From Posidonia oceanica (lineage: Eukaryota > Streptophyta > Magnoliopsida > Alismatales > Posidoniaceae), in NCBI GenBank assembly GCA_037176725.1, contig JAZBRS010000050.1, positions 12,170,001 through 12,234,000 on the forward strand: DNA of 64,000 nt. Direction: 5' to 3'. Shown piece after piece: positions 34,501 through 43,556 of this stretch (positions within the stretch are counted from its first letter, which is position 1; each line of letters starts with the position of its first letter). Both the position numbers and the translations under genes were made by a program. The notes beneath the pieces were generated by a model, which did no database searches, was not told the origin of the DNA, and saw only the letters and a program-made list of their open reading frames with translations.

Positions 34501-35283
34501 TCAGGATACAATCAAATCAAAATGGCAGAAGAGGACATGGAAAAGACTTCATTCATCACCCCTTGGGGAGTCTTCTGCTACCAAGTCATGCCGTTCGGCC
34601 TGAAGAATGCTGGTGCAACCTATCAAAGGGCCATGACTGCGCTATTCCACGACCTCATGCACCAAGAAGTGGAGGTCTATGTAGACGATATGATCGCCAA
34701 AACCAAAGAGCCCGAGGATCATCTTGCCTGTCTCAGAAAGCTCTTTAACCGTCTACGGAAGTACAAGCTACGCCTGAATCCCAAGAAGTGCGTATTCGGG
34801 GTATCTTCTGGCAAATTGCTCGGCTACATTGTTAGCCAAAGGGGGATTGAGGTGGACCCGTTGAAAGCACAAGCCATCGTGGACATGCCACCCCCTAGAA
34901 CTGAAAAAGAAGTCAGAAGTCTGCTTGGGCGTTTACAATATATCAGTCGCTTCATTGCACAGCTTACGCCCATCTGCGAACCCATATTCAAGCTCTTGAA
35001 GAAGAATGCGCAGATTCACTGGAACGAGGAGTGTCAGGCTGCATTTGCCAAGATCAAGCAGCTACTGATCAAGCCTCCTGTCCTGGTCCCGCCTACGCCA
35101 GGGAGACCTCTGCTTCTCTACCTTTCTACCACGCAGCATTCCATGGGCGCCGTCTTGGGCCAACATGACGAATCTGGTAGGAAGGAGCGCGCCATCTACT
35201 ACCTGAGCAAGAAATTTAATGAATGCGAAGCCAGGTATACAACACTAGAGAAGACTTGCTTGTCCCTTGTCTGGGCTGCATAG
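28516..35283 (+). CDS. Gag-protease-RT-RNase H polyprotein of element C, ending at a premature TAG
   Basis: I use the first ATG (28516, MARYVSEP). From it: Pro-rich N-terminus; gag core at about residues 344-520 (FRDLCCFPEA, LIRLFQKSLTGPALKWF); knuckle-like CNFHRSVGHSTDNC near 672; retropepsin at about 1050-1160 with active site VDNGSGLNV (Asp 1071) and LLGRPWLH; a G-patch-like stretch at 1240-1277 (RWGY…GQGIAEP…GLGY); an Ala/Ser/Gln/Pro-rich spacer to about 1760; RT at about 1900-2118 with YVDD at 2055; then a gypsy RNase H whose first catalytic Asp is replaced (LLLYLSTTQ). It stops at TAG 35281-35283, where relative D has CAG (Gln). Otherwise no break in 6.8 kb. Confidence 0.95.
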   Translation: MARYVSEPSSTPVTEGVSVPAPPVALSVPLVPPPTPGFPPLTSLGSQYTPGQWQASLPPDPVAESILTAVTRAPETPLPPPSQGYVAFDIPSTAAATFSVESFPPGQSVSVPLVSQPPPALHFSVPTGETPEAQYQHLMELAQRLQGMALSVRPPSVPVVPEVPPRPVPAFLASTSTPPPRPSSQLLTVPTMGARLPPPPAQHLAQHAPLHSGGQPFGSAGAQYLTGSLSGTPPAQQLVLRHPTPVPAQHGIYSSPLPQVQHPAYTPAYTIPQHGYAGHPVAPPGDAMVDPEEHLGATHSAYVLATPADPSPTAAIPDPINNRMDVLEKALRLVQGTEHQTYQFRDLCCFPEAVLPPKFKIPDFEKYNGRGCPVAHLKAYCGDLAQLQADERLLIRLFQKSLTGPALKWFTSLDMSAIKTWNDLSQAFLEQYSFNLDLVPKRADLIAIKQNSGEPFGEYVGRWRALASQVRDRPSDEESIEIVIKGAQPSLGALLSIQPVTTFAALIRAGARVESSLRSGNFPALSAFAKQAVISSNSANSSTPNNNNSGSNNNRPKRKDSPKPAVAFVDSPAVPVRLPSRPAPAQVVYAPAPRNPHTPHITTTARPVYPAAPVQQGPYPRQRRPPTERRNFTPLVEPLTVILPKVASLLKFPEVRPPPSPLPHWFRPDLFCNFHRSVGHSTDNCFSLRNAIQDLIESGTIVIDAHEASTQARTHASASPAVPPHSGIVRQPLPEHSHPGRAGTSGVHSVFPSGPATSVVNPSDLISDLSEPFPVSLYLAAVAGSESGIHLIRPRARPERPRASPTVLPQAQSPVHLLARAQPSSPIHLLGRPQPHLLGRPQPAPAFPPQQPYPLDRPQYPVGPPVTPPVLAAHAPVVINLTMDTHCVPYSYATEMCAEVTRSGRIYRPPAPATRPTHLRPVIPSPSGQPLADPTPDQPVVSQAPSRPVVTQLPATTPVEPARITPPAARRDQPRADLTSQLKKVKADISIWDLIHTSAEHREAFLRVFQAARVSQSIEPSALESMVGLIAEPQVISFTSDELPPAGINHNQPLFVTVQFKNFRIPLTLVDNGSGLNVCPLRTATKLGFKAEDITPAVKGMTAFDNTHHDALGILIIPLAIGPVVFDVEFYVVDLKPNFNLLLGRPWLHKHQVLPSTHHRMIKYRRGDDVIVVMAENFEKERIEAVSPVSSQSIPFDPETSEALYRVNRCEPVNFVPDLERVNSLTVHSNPFRMVENVCHRWGYTKGTPLGRHGQGIAEPIIAVERRKSEGLGYEPKLDEDHCFQLKAHAPAIPRDLTNFTSAGILGSTDYQAATPTEDWVCVEDYYSDEEQSDATEAVPISSAETVVRAEAPQSVYLALPLAETAGSSAGLVADANSHPFPATSVPQQQSAAVQGSETLLLAEPSMLPAVTATSVPLPPSLEGQSINSAGSVAQPAPSASSSGMQLAQSAPHSPDDLQQLSWQDPTVSEAALSQLRPDTKGQLSTTSSGPLSPLKSTPAYSPAVTLEAYSSVAPLASLFGPSTSELPSMDAPVNQIMQTPRAAICLAAGPVPQAPGAYYVDSPSDEEEGAAIEAQVDSWMSDLELLYQEQIKSITEDLAEHQAAERKGKAAVTDPPLQEDHVSIMVLEDSTVPDSPRPDELITLQPEGGSRWFVQPMPHLNSIPSGSNQISRQSGISSTSTLEDPEGGTSAVHAAAETEQNASAAEQSAASAAEQSAVSAVESVKPSAVSAEHSAEPVRPEQTVEGVAGTEVAHRGYKNTRVSVTILKRHQGQAAEHMHSFDITSPSFEKEILSELIAYGEEDDTGIDETDEPLPEFRPYDDDPEGPNLHVEEETEVVNIGTAEEVREVCISAQLSTQARAEFIAFLKEYADVFAWSYEDMVGLDIEIVVHNLPLNPDAKPVKQKLRRWRPQWLLMIKEEIMKQLGVNFLKVVLYPEWLANIVPVPKKDGRIRICIDYRDLNKASPKDDFPLPHIDVLVDNTAGHKMLSFMDGFSGYNQIKMAEEDMEKTSFITPWGVFCYQVMPFGLKNAGATYQRAMTALFHDLMHQEVEVYVDDMIAKTKEPEDHLACLRKLFNRLRKYKLRLNPKKCVFGVSSGKLLGYIVSQRGIEVDPLKAQAIVDMPPPRTEKEVRSLLGRLQYISRFIAQLTPICEPIFKLLKKNAQIHWNEECQAAFAKIKQLLIKPPVLVPPTPGRPLLLYLSTTQHSMGAVLGQHDESGRKERAIYYLSKKFNECEARYTTLEKTCLSLVWAA

Positions 35284-37305
35284 AAGCTGAGGCACTACAT
35301 GATGGCATACCCAGTGCAGCTCTTATGCCGGCACGATCCCATCAAATTCCTCTTCCAGAAGCCAGCCATGGTGGGCAGATGTGCTAAGTGGCAGGTGTTA
35401 TTGTCTCAGTACGACATCACCTTTGTCACACAGAAATCCATGAAGGGTCAAGCAATGGCAGACCATCTTGCTGACCTCCCTCTGCCAGAATACCAACCCC
35501 TCCAGACGCAGTTCCCTGATGAAGACATTCTCTTTGCAATGGAGGACTCTGAGCAGAAAGATCCTGAAGAAGCAGAGGAATGGCAGCTCTACTTTGATGG
35601 TGCAGTCAACAAGAAGGGTCGAGGCGTAGGCGCAGTGCTGACCACACCCCAAGGACAGATGACTCCTTTCGCGAGGAAGCTGACTTTCACCTGCACAAAC
35701 AACGAAGTAGAGTACGGAGCATGCATCCTGGGGTTGAAAGTCACCCTCGAGCATGAGGCGCAGAAGCTGCATGTGCACGGCGATGCCATGCTGGTAATTT
35801 CTCAAGTGAACGGCGATTGGAAGACAAAAGATCCCAAGCTTGTGCCGTATCACGAACACCTGCTGAGGCTGATGAAAGAATTCAAGAGCATCCGCTTCAC
35901 ATACCTGAACAGAGCGAAGAACGCGTATGCAGACGCGCTAGCAACTCTGGCATCCTGGCTCACTATTTCAGAAGATAGCACTGTGGATGTATCAGTCACT
36001 CGCATTGACCAACCTGCATACTGCATGAGCATAGAAGAAGCGGATCCCGCAGAAGGGCAGCCCTGGTATCAAGACATAAAATCTTTCCTGGAGTCTGGTA
36101 ATTTTCCTCCTGATACCACGGCAGCAGACAAGAGAACTCTGGCGCGTCTGGCGTCAAAATATGTGTTAGGGGCCGGGCAGCTATACAGAAGGTCATACAA
36201 TCAGATGCTACTGCGCTGCCTGAACAAGTCGGAGGCTGACACGCTGATGCTTCAAGTGCATGCGGGAACTTGTGGCCCGCACATGAATGGCGTCCTCCTG
36301 GCCAAGAAGATCATGCTTCAAGGATATTTCTGGCAGACCATGGAAGCCGACTGCTGCCGGTTCGTGCGTAGATGCCACAACTGTCAGATCCATGGTAACT
36401 TCATCAAGGCCCCTCCACATCAGCTGCACAATATGTCTTCGCCATGGCCCTTCTCCACCTGGGGGATCGATGTCATCGGCGCCATCCACCCCGCTGCTTC
36501 AAATGGTCATCGTTACATTCTGGTGGCGATTGATTACTTTACCAAGTGGGTGGAAGCAGCCTCTTACAGGACAGTCACCGCTGCGGCAATAGAAAAATTT
36601 ATCAGAAACAATATTGTTGCCCGGTATGGGGTCCCGTACTCTGTCATCTCGGATAATGGCTCAAATTTTATTGCCAAAAGGATCGAAGAATACCTGCAAA
36701 GTCTCAAGATCAAGCACCATCGATCCTCGCCTTATCGGCCTCAAATGAACGGAGCAGTGGAATCTGCAAACAAGAATATTGTCAAGATCCTGAAGAAAAT
36801 GGCAGAAATCCACAAGGATTGGCATGACAAGCTCCCGTACGCACTCTGGGCGTACAGGACATCAATACGGACCTCTACAGGAGCCACCCCGTACTCTCTG
36901 GTGTACGGCATGGAAGCGGTGTTACCTGTTGAAGCGGAGATCCCCTCTCTGCGGATCCTGCGGGAAGCTGAGTTGGAAGAAGCAGAATGGGTCGAAGACC
37001 GCTGCATCCAACTGAACTTGATTGATGAGCGCAGATTGCAAGCCATGCACAACGCTCACTGCTATCAGAAGCGGATGGCCAGAGCATTCTTGAAGAAGGT
37101 CCAGCCCAGAAGCTTTCAGCCAGGGGACCTTGTCTTGCGCGCCATTCATTTGCCTGACGGTCGAGGGAAATTCCGACCCAATTGGCGTGGCCCCTTTGTG
37201 GTCAAGCAGATCTTTTCGGGAGGCGCTGTAACCCTTGAAGATATGGACCAGGTCGAGCAGTCTGAGCCCGTCAACCTCTGCTATCTCAAGAAGTACTATC
37301 AGTAG
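35284..37305 (+). CDS. Continuation of element C pol: end of RNase H, archaeal-type RNase H, integrase
   Basis: Same frame as the upstream polyprotein, separated only by the TAG, so normally one protein. First ATG after the stop is 35302 (MMAYPVQLL); translation starting there is unlikely in the intact element. Domains: end of the degenerate RNase H; second RNase H with YFDGAVNKKG (Asp at 35596), NNEVEYGA, HGDAML and NAYADALA, a full catalytic set; integrase with HHCC (QVHAGTCGPH…CHNCQIHG), DDE residues at 36469, 36652 and 36760 (35 residues between the last two) and a GPF module near the end. The dual RNase H layout is the hallmark of the Tat branch. TAG at 37303-37305. Confidence 0.95.
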   Translation, partial: KLRHYMMAYPVQLLCRHDPIKFLFQKPAMVGRCAKWQVLLSQYDITFVTQKSMKGQAMADHLADLPLPEYQPLQTQFPDEDILFAMEDSEQKDPEEAEEWQLYFDGAVNKKGRGVGAVLTTPQGQMTPFARKLTFTCTNNEVEYGACILGLKVTLEHEAQKLHVHGDAMLVISQVNGDWKTKDPKLVPYHEHLLRLMKEFKSIRFTYLNRAKNAYADALATLASWLTISEDSTVDVSVTRIDQPAYCMSIEEADPAEGQPWYQDIKSFLESGNFPPDTTAADKRTLARLASKYVLGAGQLYRRSYNQMLLRCLNKSEADTLMLQVHAGTCGPHMNGVLLAKKIMLQGYFWQTMEADCCRFVRRCHNCQIHGNFIKAPPHQLHNMSSPWPFSTWGIDVIGAIHPAASNGHRYILVAIDYFTKWVEAASYRTVTAAAIEKFIRNNIVARYGVPYSVISDNGSNFIAKRIEEYLQSLKIKHHRSSPYRPQMNGAVESANKNIVKILKKMAEIHKDWHDKLPYALWAYRTSIRTSTGATPYSLVYGMEAVLPVEAEIPSLRILREAELEEAEWVEDRCIQLNLIDERRLQAMHNAHCYQKRMARAFLKKVQPRSFQPGDLVLRAIHLPDGRGKFRPNWRGPFVVKQIFSGGAVTLEDMDQVEQSEPVNLCYLKKYYQ

Positions 37306-38715
37306 CCGAAAGCGGCCCCGTTGCAGATGCCCTTCTCCCACTTGCATTTTCATTCTCGCCTTCTTGATTCACCTCCTTTCAAATCATGATCGTCATTCTC
37401 TCAACTCTTGCGACTCTCTGTTTCAAATCATCATTGTCATCCTTTCAACTCTTGCCCCCTTTCTTTTCAAACCATCATCGTCATTCTCTCCAGCATTGCA
37501 TCTTGGGCCCGGTGATGACAACAGGAAGTGCTCGCCTGCTCTGGAAAGGGTCACCCTGCCTCACCCGGCACTATTTAGATGACTTAGCAAGTGAGGGAGC
37601 CACCACCAATAAGGACGGGCGAACTGCCCAATCTCACAAGGACATACACCTTTGAGGGAGAAAAAATGTTAGGTTGTGAGCTTGAAAAAAGTGAGAACAG
37701 ACATCTAGGTTTGGGCACATCCAAGGAACAGAAGACGAAGACAGAAGCCGGCCCTAGACATAGGGGTGTGCAGTCTAACCCTGCTCCTTCTACCCATCAC
37801 ACAGCAGATCCAAAACCTGAATCCATTACATTTCAAGCACCCTTCTTTTGCCACCAGAATGGGGATAGCAAGAGCCTGAAAAAAAAAAAAAAAAAAGTGG
37901 AAAAATATCAACCAAAAAAAAAGAAGAGAAAAAAAAGAGATCGAACAAAAACAAAGACAAAAAAAAAAAGGGAGAAAAGCAAGCAAAACAAAAAAAAAAG
38001 AAGAAGAAAAAGGCAAGGGTAGCCCAAAAACACAGGCACCGTTATCCCCCATGCTTTACTAGAGATCCCCAGCACGTCAAGCTTGGAAAAGGGGTCTACC
38101 ACATCCTCCCAAAAGCAAACACATACCTTCTCCTAGTTAGGGGCAGAGAAAGACTGCATACCTATGAGGGAGAAACCTTTCAAAAAAAGAGAGCTGAAAG
38201 AATAGGTGTAGGTCCTGAGAGTGCAGCCAGTAGCCTGTCCTCACCACATCACCACCTGTATGATGCCAACAACCTGTTCCGGAGTGCCACCAATAAGCCA
38301 AGAGTCTGAGTAGGACCCAGTGAGTCAAGGGCCACTCCCTTCCTCTGCAGCAGGCACCAAAGCACTCCGTACGCTGAGGGCATTCAAGCATCCATTCAAG
38401 CATACCCATCCACCCAAGCATATCCATCCATTCAAACACACTTAGTCATCCAATAATATTCATCCACATAAGCATGTCACTAGCATCTTGCACTCATGCA
38501 TCTTCCTTCTTTCCTTTCCCCTTCCGCCAATCCCTCCGCTCTGCAACGCGCTCAGGCCCTGAGACAGTACTCCTCCCCAGCAGGGGCGCGTCGACGGCAC
38601 TCGAGCTGCGCTGGCCCAGATCCCCTGCCAGCCCTCGCCCCCATGTCCGCAAGACTGCAACAAAATCCCCCTGCTTATTAGTGCTTAATTGCTATGTTCT
38701 GTTATCAACTGCTGA
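37306..38715 (+). other. Spacer between pol and the DUF7745-like ORF of element C, with an A-rich tract
   Basis: CT-rich sequence follows integrase, then an almost pure A/G tract (37878-38020), then mixed sequence. No coding frame is credible; Lys-rich readings of the A tract are low-complexity artefacts. It matches 1432-2750 of element A. Confidence 0.65.
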
Positions 38716-40053
38716 ATGCATATGGAACTACACTTTCAGTCTCAGCTTCTGTTTGTTGTCAGAGATTGTATGCCTGCGAGATCTGACTGTTTATTGATAG
38801 CAGGTACCTCAAGCCTTGAAGCAATCAGCCTGTCTTCTGCAACCGGTGCAATGGGTTTTCCTACTCTGCTAACTCCTGCACACTGCTCGGAAACCCTGCG
38901 AGAATGGATCAGCAGGCTCACTCTACAAGACTGTGAACAGCTGCGCCTGTGGGGCATACCAACTAAGCTGCTAAAGGCCGCTGATGTGGAGGTCAGCCGC
39001 CACCTTCTGTGTGCCGCCGCGAGGTTCTGGAAGCCGGCGCATCATGTCTTCCGCTTCAACAAGACCGAACTGACACCTACATTGGAAGAGGTGCGTCGGA
39101 TCTGCGGCTTTTCAAAGATCTTGGGGCCGCCTGTCTTCATGAGGCGCGACGGATATCTCCGAGTCCTGAACCAGCTGACCGGACTCTCCACTCAAGACTG
39201 CCAACATAAGCTAATCTGCACCAGTGGACAAGAGCCTATGCTTCGCCTTGCACACTTTGATGATATCTTGAACAAGCGTGCTGACCTCGGAGATGAGCTG
39301 TGGCTCCGAGGATTCGTCATCCGCTTTCTGGGCGAACTAATCTTTACTCATGGCCGACTGACAGTGGCCATCGAGGTTGCAGAAATTGCACTAGCTGTGG
39401 TGACCCAGCATATAGACCTGGCACCAGTTGTCTTGGCAGAGACTTATCGCGGGCTGGACCGCATTTCTCATCGCTGCCGCCACTTCCACGGTTGCGGAGC
39501 ACTCATACAAGTCTGGCTGACCGCGCACTTAGAAATGAACTTCCTACGCCCTCAAGTACACGCCTTCGAAGCATACTGCAGCAGCGTCCGTACCAGAGCA
39601 GACAAGAGCGTCAAAGACGAATACGAGAGGCTGTCAGCATTGACTGACGACGCTGTGACCTGGCGTATCATTCCCTCTGCAGCAGAGCCATTCACAATCT
39701 TCTTCAGCGCGCGTGACACGCGGCTGATCATTCTTCCAGGCTTCACAGCAGGCGTAGAGTACCATCCAATCAGGGTCATGCGCCAGTTCGGCCTCCAGCA
39801 GGGTGCCTTCATTGACAGTACAGCGCCCAAGCTTCTACAGATCTACCCTCTCAGCACAACTGCCCCGACCAAGAAGCTTGCTAGTCTGATGCAGCATGGG
39901 GTCCAATCTACAGACATTGCAGTTGTGAGAGGTGTAGGATGCACCCCCGAATACGAAGCTGAAGTCCGACAGCTCTGGCCTATCACTGAAGTCCCGCCAG
40001 GCGGTCCCTTGTTCCCCGACTCCAGGCAGTCGAAGAAGACCCGAACTGACTAG
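38716..40053 (+). CDS. DUF7745-like protein of element C, downstream of pol
   Basis: The frame is open from ATG 38716 to TAG 40051-40053 (445 residues). The ATG at 38851 (MGFPTLLTPAHC), also kept in element A, is the more likely start, giving 400 residues. Features in order: ETLREWI, ARFWKPAHHVFRFNKTELTPT, EEVRRICGF, an amphipathic central part (HGRLTVAIEVAEIALAVV), VVLAETYRGLD, HFHGCGALIQVW, VTWRIIPS and EYHPIRVMRQFG. I recognise this pattern as the plant repeat-associated DUF7745, near the plant mobile domain group; the match is from memory. No signal peptide or membrane segment is evident, so it is not an envelope protein despite its position. Function unknown. It must be translated from a spliced or internal start, since pol ends 1.4 kb upstream. 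Confidence 0.82.
   Translation: MHMELHFQSQLLFVVRDCMPARSDCLLIAGTSSLEAISLSSATGAMGFPTLLTPAHCSETLREWISRLTLQDCEQLRLWGIPTKLLKAADVEVSRHLLCAAARFWKPAHHVFRFNKTELTPTLEEVRRICGFSKILGPPVFMRRDGYLRVLNQLTGLSTQDCQHKLICTSGQEPMLRLAHFDDILNKRADLGDELWLRGFVIRFLGELIFTHGRLTVAIEVAEIALAVVTQHIDLAPVVLAETYRGLDRISHRCRHFHGCGALIQVWLTAHLEMNFLRPQVHAFEAYCSSVRTRADKSVKDEYERLSALTDDAVTWRIIPSAAEPFTIFFSARDTRLIILPGFTAGVEYHPIRVMRQFGLQQGAFIDSTAPKLLQIYPLSTTAPTKKLASLMQHGVQSTDIAVVRGVGCTPEYEAEVRQLWPITEVPPGGPLFPDSRQSKKTRTD
38800..38813 (+). promoter_or_regulatory. Possible 3' splice site ahead of the DUF7745-like ORF
   Basis: A T-rich run then TTGATAGCAG ends at 38813, 37 bp before ATG 38851. The same sequence is at 2859-2868 in A. If used with an LTR donor it would give a short mRNA whose first in-frame ATG is the conserved one. 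Inference. Confidence 0.3.
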
Positions 40054-40341
40054 GCCCTTGTGCAACCATCATGTGGTCTTCTTTCGGATTATGCTGTACA
40101 TTTCTGGCCTGCCATAGGCATTGTACTCATCAAGCTTTATTAATGAAAACTGTTTCTGCTATCTGCTTGCACATCAAGACTCATTGCTGCATTGCATATC
40201 ATTATCATCATCATCTTGGGCCCTCTAACCAGACTTGCAGGCATCACAACGCAGCAAAGTCCTCAGCACCCAATCCAGAGTCCAAAACATCTGCGGACCC
40301 GCGTCGTCAAGCTACGCCATCCGTCATCCTCAGCTGATTAT

Positions 40342-40860
40342 CCCCAGCTGAATCCTTTGCGGGCTGGCACCCCAAACTGCCCGGCGAAAGGTCCGTCAAC
40401 CTGTCATCATCCTCAGCTGATTATCCCCAGCTGAGTCCCCTACGGGCTGGCACCCCAAACTGCTCGGCGATGGGTTCGTCAACCTATCATCCATCCACTC
40501 GTTCATCTATCTTTGCATCCTGATGCCAGGGGCGCTTCGACCATCCCCTGGTATCATCCTGATACCAGGAACATCTCTTGGCTGCCCTGCGGTATCATCC
40601 CCAGCTGAATCCTTTGCAGGCTGGCACCCCAAACTGCCCGGCGAAAGGTCCGTCAACCTGTCATCATCCTCAGCTGATTATCCCCAGCTGAGTCCCCTAC
40701 GGGCTGGCACCCCAAACTGCTCGGCGATGGGTTCGTCAACCTATCATCCATCCACTCGTTCATCTATCTTTGCATCCTGATGCCAGGGGCGCTTCGACCA
40801 TCCCCTGGTATCATCCTGATACCAGGGACATCTCTTGGCTGCCCTGCGGTATCATCCCCA
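40342..40860 (+). repeat. About 260-bp tandem duplication in the 3' UTR of element C
   Basis: Two near-identical copies, each with two GGGCTGGCACCCCAAACTG blocks, a CCCCTGGTATCA/TGATACC hairpin and CAGCTGATTATCCCCAGCTG-type palindromes. It replaces the seven-copy 83-bp array of element A. Confidence 0.85.
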
Positions 40861-40889
40861 GCTGATCATCCTCAGCTAAATTCCCCTGC

Positions 40890-41225
40890 GGGCTGGCACC
40901 CCAAACTGCTCGGCGAAAGGTCCGTCAACCTGACACTCTTCTCGGCTGGTCACCCCAGCTGAGTCCCCAGTTGGTCGCCCCCAGCTGGATCATTCCCCTG
41001 CGGGCTGGCACCCCAAACTGCTCGGCGAAAGGTCCGTCAACCTGACACTCTTCTCGGCTGGTCACCCCAGCTGAGTCCCCAGTTGGTCGCCCCCAGCTGG
41101 ATCATTCCCCTGCGGGCTGGCACCCCAAACTGCTCGGCGAAAGGTCCGTCAACCTGACACTCTTCTCGGCTGGTCACCCCAGCTGAGTCCCCAGCTGATC
41201 GCCCTCAGCTGAATTCTTTGCGGGC
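40890..41225 (+). repeat. 112-bp tandem repeat, about 3 copies
   Basis: Units start GGGCTGGCACCCCAAACTG at 40890, 41002 and 41114 with 112-bp spacing, followed by a shorter diverged unit at 41222. It corresponds to the 113-bp array of A. Confidence 0.9.
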
Positions 41226-41505
41226 TGGTACCCCAAACTACTCGTCTGACAAGCACGACACTCTTGTCATCACTCTCTGCTTTCGATGCCAAGGACGCGT
41301 TGGCCAACCCCTGGTGTCATCCTGACACCAGGGGCATCTTTTGATCGCCCCTTGGTATCGTTCTTTCCCTCTTTCCCCTATGACGTTCCTGGCGTCATAG
41401 GGATGGTTTCTTCTCATCATTCCCTTACCCCCTTCTTTGCCGGCCGATAAGTCCGATATCTTATCATTCTTATCATTCCCTCATCCCCCTCTTTAGCTTA
41501 GCCTC

Positions 41506-41975
41506 TCATCATGATCTCATCCCCCTCTTTAGCTTAAATTCTCATCATGATCTCATCCCCCTCTTTAGCTTAGCCTCTCATCATGATCTCATCCCCCTCT
41601 TTAGCTTAAATTCTCATCATGATCTCATCCCCCTCTTTAGCTTAGCTTCTCATCATGATCTCATCCCCCTCTTTAGCTTAGCTTCTCATCATGATCTCAT
41701 CCCCCTCTTTAGCTTAGCTTCTCATCATGATCTCATCCCCCTCTTTAGCTTAGCTTCTCATCATGATCTCATCCCCCTCTTTAGCTTAGCTTCTCATCAT
41801 GATCTCATCCCCCTCTTTAGCTTAAATTCTCATCATGATCTCATCCCCCTCTTTAGCTTAGCTTCTCATCATGATCTCATCCCCCTCTTTAGCTTAAATT
41901 CTCATCATGATCTCATTCCCCTCTTTAGCTTAACTTCTCATCATTACCTCATCCCCTCTTTGCCGGCCGATAAGT
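41506..41975 (+). repeat. 36-bp tandem repeat, about 13 copies
   Basis: TCATCATGATCTCATC units spaced 36 bp apart, with tails alternating between AGCTTAGCTTC- and AGCTTAAATTC-type, suggesting some amplification as 72-bp pairs. Ends at GATAAG…CTTATC near 41970-41990. Confidence 0.92.
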
Positions 41976-42042
41976 CCGATATCTTATCATTCTCATCATG
42001 CTCTCGTCTCCTCTTATCAACAATCAATCACTCGTGCTAGGC

Positions 42043-43078
42043 TGATATCCGAAACTATCAACAATCGATCACTCGTGCTAGGCTGATATCCGAAACTATC
42101 AACAATCAATCACTCTCAGGCTGATAACCTAAACTATCTTCTGGCCGATCCATGGTTGGCCCGCAGTTGTGTTATACGGCTGACATCTAGTAACTGTCCC
42201 TCGTAATTGCACTTTTCCAGTTGATAGGTCTGTAAACTATCCACCGGTTGACAGGACCGTAAACTGTCGCTCCAGTTGGTAGGACTGTAAACTACCGCGT
42301 GCAATTACGTTATACGGCTGACATCCAGTAACTGTCCCTTGCAATTGCGGTTTCCAGTTGATAGGACTGTAAACTATCCTCCAGTTGATAGGTCTGTAAA
42401 CTATCCGCCGGTTGACAGGACCGTAAACTGTCGTTCCAGATGATAGACTGTAAACTATCCCGCAATTGCATTATACGGCTGATATCCAGTAACTATCCCT
42501 CATCATCGCGCGTTTCCAGTTGATAGGTTTGTAAACTATCCGCCGGTTGACAGGACCGTAAACTGTCGCTCCAGTTGATAGGTCTGTAAACTATCCACCA
42601 GTTGGTAGGACTGTAAACTACCACGCGCAATGATGTTATACGGCTGACATCCAGTAACTGTCCCTCGCATTGCTGTTTCCAGTTGATAGGACTGTAAACT
42701 ATCCTCCAGTTGATAGGACTGTAAACTATCCGCCGGTTGACAGGACCGTAAACTGTCGTTCCAGATGATAGACTGTAAACTATCCGGCATTGCGTTATAC
42801 GGCTGATATCCAGTAACTATCACTCATGGTTTGTGGGTTTCCAGTTGATAGGACTGTAAACTATCCTCCAGTTGATAGGTCTGTAAACTATCCACCGGTT
42901 GACAGGACCGTAAACTGTCGTTAGGCTGATACTCCTAAACTATCACCCACAACCATGTTATACGGCTGATATCCAGTAACTATCACTCACAACTGCTCCG
43001 GTTGACAGGACCGTAAACTGTCGCTCCCGGTTGATAGGACCGTAAACTATCCGGACGATAAGCCCGTCACCTTATCGT
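42043..43078 (+). repeat. Short-hairpin array with five cloverleaf-like modules (element C)
   Basis: Counterpart of 6403-7405. Outer stems: 42202-42212 with 42299-42309 (11 bp perfect), 42340-42350 with 42460-42470 (11 bp perfect), 42501-42512 with 42624-42635 (11 of 12), 42666-42673 with 42787-42794 (7 of 8) and 42825-42838 with 42945-42957 (13 bp plus a bulge). Inside are GATAG/CTATC, GACAG/CTGTC and GGTAG/CTACC hairpins whose loops end in AAA or AAAC. Order and number match A closely. Confidence 0.88.
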
Positions 43079-43556
43079 TTTTTTTTTCCTTTTCGGCGTG
43101 ACCTTGTCCCAGGAAGACGAGATCACGCACCCCCTTTCTGCGATGGGAGAGTTGGCCTCTCTCCCCTCGCGCCCTTCTTTCCTGCTAGCTTGCTCCCCGG
43201 GCGGGGACCAGCTGCACCCTGTTTTCCTTCGCCTTGTCGTGCGAGCCTGCCCTCCCTGCCAGGCATTCGCACCACATCGCGCCTTTTTACCATTTTCTTG
43301 CATCATCTCTGCTTTTTCTTAGCTAGCACTGCATGCCATTTTAGCATCATCAGTATCACTTGCACAGCATTAGCATTTTCTTCTAGCTGCACTAACTTTT
43401 ATACTAACTCTTGCATTGCACTCACATCAGCATGCATACACACAGCACAGCATCCATCTGCACTGGCATTTTGCATTGCGGCAACGGGCTACGATCTTCG
43501 GTGCATCCGCCGAATAAGTAGCTCACGCCCATAGCAACCCGCTGCTCCCGCCAGTC

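Noticed and set aside
35281..35283. Programmed read-through at the TAG in element C pol
   Set aside because: The downstream context (AAG CTG) does not fit known leaky contexts, and D has CAG at this place, so a simple nonsense mutation is more likely.
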